Below, one piece after another: positions 4,460-10,242 of a stretch of 10,242 nt of DNA. The notes beneath the pieces were generated by a model. It saw only the letters and a list, made by a program, of their open reading frames with translations, was not told the DNA's origin and searched no databases. The translations under genes and the position numbers were made by a program. Position 1 is the first letter of the stretch. Each line of letters begins with the position of its first letter. Origin of the DNA: JAHEJB01 sp037969195 (GTDB taxonomy: Bacteria > Bacteroidota > Rhodothermia > Rhodothermales > Rubricoccaceae); the NCBI GenBank assembly GCA_037969195.1, contig JBBKWZ010000085.1, positions 1-10,242 on the forward strand, given 5' to 3'.

Positions 4460-7295
4460 AAATAAGTGCGTTTCCGCCCTCGCTCACGTCATTCCGTCAG
4501 CCACGTTGTCCGAAAAAACACTATTCGATTCCGGTCTGCTCAATGCGGAAGGCACCGGTCGTATACTCGACGACGATGCCCTCATGGCTGCGATTCAGCC
4601 TGATGAAGAGGCAAACGGAAGCCGATCAGTGCGCTTTTTCCGGCGATTCATCGACGGATTTCTGCCGGATAATCTTTTGCACGGTGGAGTAGACAAGCGA
4701 CGGCGTGCACGGTTTGTCGTAATCCTCGGCCTGCTTCTGATTCCCTCGTATGCGCTGCTCGTCCAGCAGCTTTGGTCGTATGGACTTGTAATCCAGTCCC
4801 TCATTGGAGTCATCGGCGGAGTCATTTCTGTGCTTAGCGTGGCTGCCCTGAAAAGGTCGCGCAGCTATGTATGGTCGGGCACCATTATCTGCATCGTGCT
4901 GTGTTTCGTCATTTTCTTTCAAGCATTCACCGATGCGGGGATTCAGGATCCAATTCTGATTTGGGTGGGATTCATACCGCTCGCGGCCGCACTCACCGTT
5001 GGGCCTCGATTGGCCGTGTTCACAACCATCCTCAGCCTTTTCGGTATTGGAACGTTGTACACGCTCACGGTTACGGGCTACCAATTCCCCAACCTGACGC
5101 CGCAGACAGTGCTCGACTTTTCCGCGCTGATGTCTGTTTCGGCGGCGTCACTTTTTGCACTGCTCTGGGGCTGGTTCTATGAAGGTCACACGCTCCGTGA
5201 GCTAAAAGCCCTGAATGCGCGTATTTCGAGTTTCAGGTCGGCGCTGGCACGAAGCGAGGAGAGGTACCAAACCTTATTCGACAACGTCCCCCAAGGGGTC
5301 TATCGTAGTACTCCAGAAGGGCGCATCCTGATGGCAAATCAGGCAATGGTCTCGCTTCTTGGATTCGAAACCGAAGCGGAAGTGCAGGCTCTCGCCCCGG
5401 AGACAGATGTGTATGCGTATCCGGAACAACGAGCGCACTACCGCGAGCGAATCGAAACGGAGGGCGAAGTGCGCCAATTCTCGACGGTCTGGAAGCGCCG
5501 AGATGGTCGCCATTTGCATGTGCGTGAGAACGCCCGCGTTGTATTTGACAAGGAGGGGAAACCGCTTTTCTACGAAGGAACGGTCGAAGACGTGACGGCC
5601 CAGCGCCGTGTACAACAGGCGTTGCGGAAGAGCGAAGAACGTTTCCGTTCGTTGGTCCAGCACTCCTCCGACATTATTACCGTCCTCGATGGGTTCGGTA
5701 CGGTCACGTACCTCAGTCCGTCCATCGAGCACCTTCTCGGCTACTCACCAGAAGAGTTGATGGGGCAAAATCCCTTCGATATGGTACACCCTGAGGATCG
5801 GAGACGGTTGGACATATTGCTCGAGCGGGTCATACGGAAAAGCGGATCTCAGGGAAGCGTGGAATTCCGTATGCGTCATGCAGAAGGTCACTATGTCTAT
5901 ATCGAATCGGTTGGTGCAAACCTGCTCCACGACGTCAATGTGGGTGGCATCGTTCTCAATTCCCGCGACATCACTGAGCGGAAGCGGACAGAGGCTGTGC
6001 TTGTCGCCGCCAAGGAGCAAGCGGAAGAAGTGGCCCGGCTGAAGAGTAACTTCCTGGCGAACATGAGCCATGAAATCCGAACGCCGCTGACCGGCATTCT
6101 CGGCTTTTCGAGCATCTTGTCTGAAGAGGTGACTAACCCAGAACAACGCGAGTTTGTGACGCTGATCGCAAAGAGTGGCCACCGTCTCATGGAAACCCTC
6201 AATTCTGTGCTTGACCTTGCTCGACTTGATTCCGGGCGCATGGAATTCATGATGGAATCATTGCCTGTCGCAAATGCTGTAACAGAAATAGTGCGGCTCA
6301 TGCAACCCATGGCCAAAGAACGCAACATCCAATTGACAGCGTCCATAGCTAACTCCAATGCAGAAGCGAATGTAGATCCAGCCGCCCTCAATCGGGTGTT
6401 GACCAACCTTGTCGGCAACGCCATCAAGTTTACCGAAAAGGGTACGGTTTCCGTCGAAACTTCTGCGAGCCCGCTATCAATCTTTCTTCGGGTCCGCGAT
6501 ACAGGCGTCGGTATCGATGAAGAGTTCCTGCCACGTCTCTTCGACGAGTTCGAGCAGGAGTCGACCGGCATTGGTCGAAGCCATGAAGGTTCCGGGCTAG
6601 GTCTCACGATTACCCAACAGCTCGTCGAGCGATTGTCGGGTGTTATTACCGTGGAGAGCCAGAAAGGCGTAGGATCGGTATTCACTGTTTGCCTACCTCG
6701 TACGGTGACGAACGCGGCGCGGAAAGAAACAATGCTAGATGAGAGTGGGGCACTCTGTTCGCAGCTTCGTGGATCACGCCATCATGTGCTTGTTGTGGAC
6801 GACAACGAAACCACGCGTTTTCTGATGGAGCGAATGCTGGAAGCAGAGTATGAGACTCACGCTGCTGCCACTGAGAACGATGCAATTCTCGAGGCGATGT
6901 CGACCCAATACGATGCTGTTCTGATGGATATAAATCTTGGTGCAAAAACATCCGGAGAGGATGTGATGCACCGACTGCGTGACCTCAGAGGGTATATGGA
7001 TGTCCCGATTGTGGCATTCACGGCCTATGCGCTGCCGGGCGATCGCGAACGATTCCTGAATGCTGGGTTCGACGGGTATCTCTCGAAGCCCTTTACCAAG
7101 CAACAGTTGTTGTCATTGTTAAGCGAACTGATTGGTGGCGAAGCAATCCAACCCGGGCGGGCAACGTCCGAGAGCGGCATGCATATGCTGATCTCGGGCT
7201 CTGGGATGAAGTCGGTTGATCGGCCTCCCCTTAGTGACGTTGCCACCGACGATCGTACGGCGTCATCGGAGGCGCCAACGCTGAACCAGCGCTAG
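4455..7295 (+). CDS. Hybrid sensor histidine kinase: six membrane segments, PAS-PAS-HisKA-HATPase-receiver
   Basis: A 946-residue inner-membrane protein from the GTG at 4455. The ATG at 4584 (residue 44) is an alternative that keeps every domain. Residues 1-85 are hydrophilic and unassigned. Six hydrophobic segments follow, near 86-103, 110-131, 140-158, 166-183, 186-206 and 219-241, with short loops, so sensing is probably within the membrane. Two PAS domains lie at about 268-390 and 395-510. HisKA has NMSHEIRTPL with phosphoacceptor H539. HATPase_c shows the N box (N651, N655 in NLVGNAIKFTEKG), G1 DTGVGID (from D682), LPRLFDEFE and GSGLGLTI. The receiver (about 777-893) has D782/D783, phosphoacceptor D825 in VLMDINLG and K878 in LSKPF. 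All key residues are intact. There is no output domain or HPt, so the phosphate must leave by a separate partner that is not in this window. The last ~50 residues are low-complexity. The signal is unknown. Confidence 0.93.
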   Translation: MANKCVSALAHVIPSATLSEKTLFDSGLLNAEGTGRILDDDALMAAIQPDEEANGSRSVRFFRRFIDGFLPDNLLHGGVDKRRRARFVVILGLLLIPSYALLVQQLWSYGLVIQSLIGVIGGVISVLSVAALKRSRSYVWSGTIICIVLCFVIFFQAFTDAGIQDPILIWVGFIPLAAALTVGPRLAVFTTILSLFGIGTLYTLTVTGYQFPNLTPQTVLDFSALMSVSAASLFALLWGWFYEGHTLRELKALNARISSFRSALARSEERYQTLFDNVPQGVYRSTPEGRILMANQAMVSLLGFETEAEVQALAPETDVYAYPEQRAHYRERIETEGEVRQFSTVWKRRDGRHLHVRENARVVFDKEGKPLFYEGTVEDVTAQRRVQQALRKSEERFRSLVQHSSDIITVLDGFGTVTYLSPSIEHLLGYSPEELMGQNPFDMVHPEDRRRLDILLERVIRKSGSQGSVEFRMRHAEGHYVYIESVGANLLHDVNVGGIVLNSRDITERKRTEAVLVAAKEQAEEVARLKSNFLANMSHEIRTPLTGILGFSSILSEEVTNPEQREFVTLIAKSGHRLMETLNSVLDLARLDSGRMEFMMESLPVANAVTEIVRLMQPMAKERNIQLTASIANSNAEANVDPAALNRVLTNLVGNAIKFTEKGTVSVETSASPLSIFLRVRDTGVGIDEEFLPRLFDEFEQESTGIGRSHEGSGLGLTITQQLVERLSGVITVESQKGVGSVFTVCLPRTVTNAARKETMLDESGALCSQLRGSRHHVLVVDDNETTRFLMERMLEAEYETHAAATENDAILEAMSTQYDAVLMDINLGAKTSGEDVMHRLRDLRGYMDVPIVAFTAYALPGDRERFLNAGFDGYLSKPFTKQQLLSLLSELIGGEAIQPGRATSESGMHMLISGSGMKSVDRPPLSDVATDDRTASSEAPTLNQR

Positions 7296-7300
7296 GTTGG
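7275..7300 (+). other. Stem-loop over the hybrid kinase stop codon
   Basis: CGCTG (7279-7283) pairs with CAGCG (7287-7291) around the loop AAC. Outer CCAA (7275-7278) can pair with TTGG (7297-7300) across a bulge that holds the TAG stop. No T-run follows, so read-through into pdxH, 38 bases downstream of the stop, is plausible. It may simply be coding sequence. Confidence 0.25.
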
Positions 7301-7333
7301 TGCGTCACAGGCGGGGAATATCTTTCAACGCCC

Positions 7334-7984
7334 ATGCGGAACATCGACACTATCTCAGATCCACGCGCTGAGTATCGCGCGGCTTCCCTCTCAAAAGCCG
7401 ACGTTCATCACGACCCTGTCGTTCAGTTTCAAGGCTGGCTTGATGATGCGCGGCGAGTGGAGGAACGCGAACCAACAGCGATGACGCTGTCGACGGTAGG
7501 CAAGGATGGGCGCCCGTCCGCTCGCGTTGTTTTGTTGAAAGGCATCGACGAACATGGGTTGGCATTTTTCACGAATCTTGAAAGCCGTAAGGGCCTCGAG
7601 CTGAACGCCAATTCAGCGGTCGCGCTGACATTCTGGTGGCCCATGCTGGAGCGCCAGGTCCGCGTAGAAGGGGCCGTGAAGAGAGTTTCCGACGTGGAGG
7701 CTTCATCCTATTTCGCCTCGCGACCCCTAGGCAGTCGTGTCGGAGCTTGGGCATCACCCCAGAGTAGCCCGCTTGAGAACCGGCAAGAATTGGAGGCTCG
7801 CCTTGCTGTCATTCAAGCTGAATATGCCACAGACGACATCCCTCTCCCGCCACACTGGGGCGGCTTCTATGTTTTGCCGGATCGGTTCGAGTTCTGGCAG
7901 GGACGACCGGACCGGCTTCACGACCGAATCGAGTACACGCTGGAGACAGAGGGCGGTTGGAAGATCATTCGACTCGCGCCGTAA
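7334..7984 (+). CDS. pdxH: Pyridoxamine/pyridoxine 5'-phosphate oxidase
   Basis: A 216-residue FMN enzyme of full family length that oxidises PNP or PMP with O2 to pyridoxal 5'-phosphate, in PLP synthesis and salvage. Family motifs are present in order: RVVLLKG (64-70) and FFTNLESRKG (78-87) for FMN phosphate binding, WWPMLERQVRVEG (101-113), SYFASRPLGSRVGAWASPQS (125-144), PPHWGGF (171-177), and FWQGRPDRLHDRIEY near the C-terminus with R193 and H195 at the substrate site. The first 20 residues are loosely conserved, as usual. The ATG at 7334 has no Shine-Dalgarno. It lies 38 bases after the hybrid kinase stop on the same strand, and its own stop is 12 bases from that of the convergent lipoprotein gene. 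Co-transcription with the kinase is possible, but no functional tie is known to me. Confidence 0.96.
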   Translation: MRNIDTISDPRAEYRAASLSKADVHHDPVVQFQGWLDDARRVEEREPTAMTLSTVGKDGRPSARVVLLKGIDEHGLAFFTNLESRKGLELNANSAVALTFWWPMLERQVRVEGAVKRVSDVEASSYFASRPLGSRVGAWASPQSSPLENRQELEARLAVIQAEYATDDIPLPPHWGGFYVLPDRFEFWQGRPDRLHDRIEYTLETEGGWKIIRLAP

Positions 7985-7996
7985 GCTCAGACTCGA

Positions 7997-8884
7997 TCAT
8001 CCATCCGCCAGGAAGCAACTCACACCAAGTTCTATCCGGTAGTCCCGAGGCAGAATATCAGGTTCGGGATCTTCTCCCATCACTTCTCCCGGATCTCCCA
8101 CAGGACATTGCGTCCCAAAAAGTGCGGCGGGGTCCATTACCGTGGTGATAATGCGCTGCACCCGTCTGTCCGGTAAAATACCGGTTAGTACGGTTCGACA
8201 TTCACCACGTCCGAGCACGAACTCGTCGTCCGGTCCCGAGTCCCACCGAATCAAGACTCGAAGTTCACTATACGGTTCGAGGTTGCAAATCTCAGTGACC
8301 ACGACGTTTTCACCAAGCAGTGCCTCTCGGTCGATGTTCAGCGGTTGCCATCCAGGGCTCCGCCCTGCACCGGTTTCGATGCAGGCACCGATCCCCGTAA
8401 GTGGCTTCCTGAAGTCCACCACATCGGGTCCAATTACGTCAATCGGGAAATTCTGAGTCTGTTCACTCTCGGCCCCACCAGGGGTTGTCCGCGTTCCACG
8501 TATCGTTACTGAAGTGGAAGAGGTCGGGTTGATGGTACGCGAGCCATCGATTTCGCTCCCGTCAACTGGGTCACCCGCGAAAAGATTGGGTGCTGGCGCG
8601 TTCTCCACATTAACGCCCAGTGGATACGTGCAATCCGCACCGTCCGTGCACTCTTCGTAGGGATCGTAAGTTGTCTGGACCTGCCATCGGACGTTAACAG
8701 GATCGTTCTGGCAAACGAGAGTAGGACCGACGCTCGCGATCAATTCAAACGAATCTGCAATGGGTATCCCCGTCCCCGCTCTATCGAGGAAGCAACCCGG
8801 CATTGGAATAATCGCCGCCAGAATGAGAAGAACAAGAAGTAAAGGCGCGATGCGAATCAAGGTCGCAGACGTGAAAGAACGCAT
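7997..8884 (-). CDS. Cysteine-rich putative lipoprotein, no recognised family
   Basis: A 295-residue exported protein that I do not recognise. The start is the ATG at 8882-8884 because it has the only good Shine-Dalgarno in the window (AGGAG, seven bases upstream). A longer reading adds 16 residues and spoils the signal peptide. Residues 9-26 are strongly hydrophobic and end in PMPGC, so C31 is a plausible lipidation site, though P at -2 and M at -3 are not canonical lipobox residues. Eight more cysteines follow (including C58, C79 and C85, and others in GACIE, EICN, GECR, TQCP and VSCF), enough for four disulfides. The segment from about 45 to 160 (VCQNDPVNVRWQV ... TSVTIRGTRT ... FPIDVIGP) has the strand pattern of an Ig-like domain. 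The second half (about 165-295) alternates beta-like stretches with acidic, proline-rich loops. No catalytic motif is seen. It is probably a surface or periplasmic-facing structural or binding protein; that is inference. Confidence 0.82.
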   Translation of the reverse strand: MRSFTSATLIRIAPLLLVLLILAAIIPMPGCFLDRAGTGIPIADSFELIASVGPTLVCQNDPVNVRWQVQTTYDPYEECTDGADCTYPLGVNVENAPAPNLFAGDPVDGSEIDGSRTINPTSSTSVTIRGTRTTPGGAESEQTQNFPIDVIGPDVVDFRKPLTGIGACIETGAGRSPGWQPLNIDREALLGENVVVTEICNLEPYSELRVLIRWDSGPDDEFVLGRGECRTVLTGILPDRRVQRIITTVMDPAALFGTQCPVGDPGEVMGEDPEPDILPRDYRIELGVSCFLADG

Positions 8885-8891
8885 GGGTCGT

Positions 8892-8896
8892 CTCCT
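8892..8896 (-). promoter_or_regulatory. Ribosome binding site of the lipoprotein gene
   Basis: AGGAG on the minus strand, seven bases before the ATG at 8884. It decides the start of this gene and is unusual here because the other genes lack such a site. It sits in the loop of a possible 5-bp stem formed by GGGTC (8909-8905) and GACCC (8889-8885), which could restrict ribosome access. Confidence 0.6.
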
Positions 8897-8963
8897 AATC
8901 GCTGTTGACCCTGTAAAGAAAAGGTACAGCAACTAAACAAACAAGCGTTTGGAGAGAATGAGA

Positions 8964-9644
8964 TCACCCTTCTTTCTTTCGCCGGTGCGCCCTCGCTTTT
9001 CGGATGTACGACGGCCCTTCTGGAGTTTTGCAACCCGTGTCGCCGTGGTCCACCTCCACTCTGCCAACGCGCGTGGATGCCGCGAAAGCTAGTTCTTCCA
9101 GCGCGTCACTTTTGGTACCAATCGCGATGAGTGCCATGTACATGGCGTAGCGCACTCGATTCTTGGCTCCGTGGATGTCCCGTTCAATCCGAATGATATA
9201 GGGTTCGAATGTGCTGTCCGAAAGTCCTTTCGCGTACATCGCTGAGCCGCCGAGCAGGTTCCATCCAGCAGCTTCCACATACTCTGCGTCCGCGTCAATC
9301 CACTTTCTCATGCAGTCTCCTGCAAATTCCGTTTTGCCGACGAAGCCTGAGACCGCATCCGTCAGGACGTAGTTGTCAGGCGTGCAAGCCCATGCGTCAA
9401 GCATCGGAACTGTCGCTTTCTGTGGTTCAGCGATCATTGTTGCCAGAATGCGGGCATCGTGGTTGCCGGAATCCCAGAGCTCAAGCGCTAGAGCATGGTC
9501 GGCCTTGATCTTCTTCTTCAGTTTCCCCAGGTTTGCGTACGAAACACCAAACAGTGGCTCTCGGACGCCGTGACGCGGGTACACTTTTCGATTTTGGGCT
9601 GTGCCGAGCGCTTGGAGCTCCGCGAACGTTTCGTCGTAGGTCAT
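8964..9644 (-). CDS. AlkD-like DNA alkylation repair protein (HEAT-like repeats)
   Basis: A 226-residue, all-helical protein of the DNA alkylation repair family (Pfam DNA_alkylation_repair, COG4912). The opening (LGTAQNRKVYPRHGVREPLFGVSY, LGKLKKKIKADHALALELW, GNHDARILATMIAEP) and the closing (GRVEVDHGDTGCKTP, residues 194-208, then YIRKA) are typical of a widespread subgroup. AlkD-type enzymes are HEAT-repeat glycosylases that remove bulky or cationic N3/N7-alkylated bases. This subgroup is more distant from B. cereus AlkD, and I cannot firmly align the catalytic Asp/Trp/Arg; D113-like candidates lie in the DAWACTPDNYVLTDAVSGF region. Glycosylase activity is therefore inferred. The start chosen is the ATG at 9642-9644 (MTYDETFAEL), which matches the family. 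An ATG at 9710 would add 22 residues of unusual composition. The C-terminal tail is strongly basic. It is on the same strand as the lipoprotein gene, 79 bases upstream of it. Confidence 0.85.
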   Translation of the reverse strand: MTYDETFAELQALGTAQNRKVYPRHGVREPLFGVSYANLGKLKKKIKADHALALELWDSGNHDARILATMIAEPQKATVPMLDAWACTPDNYVLTDAVSGFVGKTEFAGDCMRKWIDADAEYVEAAGWNLLGGSAMYAKGLSDSTFEPYIIRIERDIHGAKNRVRYAMYMALIAIGTKSDALEELAFAASTRVGRVEVDHGDTGCKTPEGPSYIRKARAHRRKKEG

Positions 9645-9759
9645 TTCGTAAGTGGCTTCATGCGGTCTCGCAGAACTAACCAAGGACTGAAAATAAAAAC
9701 CCGCAGTCATCGGACGAAGGCAGCAAGAATCCGCGCGTAAGAGGCAGGTACTCCCTCCT
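9645..9759 (-). other. Intergenic spacer between the right-edge kinase and the AlkD-like gene
   Basis: The spacer opens with AGGAGGG (9759-9753) right after the kinase stop, although no ATG, GTG or TTG follows at ribosome-binding distance. It also has a T-rich tract GTTTTTATTTTC (9700-9689, minus strand). Only a 3-bp stem (9701-9703 with 9711-9713) precedes the tract, so I do not call a terminator. No gene is supported here. Confidence 0.4.
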
Positions 9760-10242
9760 TTACCCAGCAGTCAGGATATCCTCGACGATTGCTCGATCTC
9801 CACCGTTGTGTGAAGAAGCGGAAGTCGGAGCGGCTCGCAGAAGTACGCGGATGGCCGTTCCCTTCCCTTTCTTGCTGCTTACGGAAATGTGGCCATCCAT
9901 CAATTCCACGAGGCGCTTCGTAAGGGTCATGCCGAGGCCGGAGCTGGCAGAAGTCCGCGACGATTCGGAGTTCTCCCGCTTGAATCTGTCGAACAGGTGT
10001 GGTAAAAAGGTTGCGTCCATTCCCTGCCCCGTATCCTGAACTTCGAGGCAAAACCAGTCGTTTTCGGTTGAAAGTCGAATGCGAATCCCGCCTTCCTTGG
10101 TGTATTTCAGCGCGTTGGATATCAGATTGTCGATCACACGCATGAGGGCACATTCGTCGGCCAACGCATACACGGGCTCGTCCGCGCCTTCGCAGATGAA
10201 TGCTAACCCGCGCGCAGCGGCCTGCCGCTCAAAAACGGAAGC
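9760..10242 (-). CDS. Sensor histidine kinase, C-terminal HATPase domain, runs off right edge
   Basis: The minus-strand frame is open from the window edge to a TAA at 9760-9762, giving the last 160 residues. It carries a complete HATPase_c domain: the N box in VIDNLISNALKYTKEGG, G1 in DTGQGMD, FLPHLFDRFKREN as the F box, and SGLGMTLTKRLVELMDG as G2, then SVSSKKGKGTAIRVLL as the last strand. The residues before the N box (ERQAAARGLAFIC) look like the usual link from a HisKA domain, so the phosphoacceptor helix and any sensor region lie beyond the edge. All ATP-binding motifs are intact. The reading ends about 25 residues after the domain with no receiver, so it is not hybrid at this end. A GTG at 10173 falls inside the domain and is not the true start. 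Confidence 0.93.
   Translation of the reverse strand, partial: ASVFERQAAARGLAFICEGADEPVYALADECALMRVIDNLISNALKYTKEGGIRIRLSTENDWFCLEVQDTGQGMDATFLPHLFDRFKRENSESSRTSASSGLGMTLTKRLVELMDGHISVSSKKGKGTAIRVLLRAAPTSASSHNGGDRAIVEDILTAG

Noticed and set aside
5897..6685. 262-codon minus-strand open frame inside the hybrid kinase
   Set aside because: It lies fully opposite the HisKA/HATPase coding region, its translation is Ser/Arg-rich and domain-free, and the plus-strand frame has intact kinase motifs.
7970..8012. Repeated GACTCG/GATCAT words at the pdxH/lipoprotein convergence
   Set aside because: Short direct repeats only, with no inverted symmetry that would form a terminator.
8943..8956. CAAAC-GCTT-GTTTG inverted repeat after the AlkD-like gene as a terminator
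   Set aside because: A 5-bp AT-rich stem with only short T stretches afterwards; not convincing.
9689..9713. T-rich tract after the right-edge kinase as an intrinsic terminator
   Set aside because: Only a 3-bp stem precedes the tract GTTTTTATTTTC, too weak to call.
9707..10153. 148-codon minus-strand frame overlapping the right-edge kinase
   Set aside because: It overlaps the HATPase domain in another frame and has no domain. The kinase frame holds all ATP-binding motifs.
1..10242. A defence island, CRISPR array, prophage or transposon
   Set aside because: I saw no nuclease, transposase, integrase, spaced direct repeats or tRNA. Gene content is housekeeping, envelope and signalling.

Overview
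The window is a chromosomal stretch from a GC-moderate bacterium (roughly 55% GC by eye). Nearly every gene starts without a clear Shine-Dalgarno sequence. Together with a large multi-PAS hybrid histidine kinase and a secreted protein with an OB-like N-terminus, this fits the Bacteroidota/Rhodothermota side of the tree best. That placement is inference from protein style, not from a marker gene. I see no rRNA, tRNA, CRISPR array, insertion sequence or phage gene.

Layout. (1) 1-339, minus strand: 5' end of a secreted-protein gene running off the left edge. (2) 528-2602, plus strand: thioredoxin (trxA), thioredoxin reductase (trxB) and an exported BON+LysM protein. The first two form a complete thioredoxin reducing couple. 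(3) 2610-4210, minus strand: an M23 metallopeptidase gene 8 bases downstream of a monofunctional proline dehydrogenase gene, probably one transcript. The M23 gene is convergent with the BON/LysM gene across a 7-base gap, and a near-perfect stem-loop spans both stop codons. (4) 4211-4454: divergent intergenic region, ending in a 14-base perfect palindrome that overlaps the annotated start of the next gene. (5) 4455-7984, plus strand: a 946-residue hybrid sensor kinase (six membrane segments, two PAS domains, HisKA, HATPase, receiver) followed after 38 bases by pdxH. (6) 7997-10242, minus strand: a cysteine-rich lipoprotein of no recognised family, an AlkD-like DNA alkylation repair protein, and the C-terminal ATPase domain of another histidine kinase running off the right edge.

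How it fits together. Most genes are ordinary housekeeping or envelope functions: thiol redox, proline catabolism, PLP synthesis, base-damage repair and cell-wall binding or hydrolysis. They are interleaved with signal transduction genes. I found no convincing new multi-gene system. The items most worth a second look are the unassigned cysteine-rich lipoprotein (the only gene here with a good ribosome binding site), the palindrome at the hybrid kinase start, the exported Kbp-like BON/LysM protein convergent with an M23 peptidase, and the truncated secreted gene at the left edge, which has no stop codon in the window and is easy to miss.
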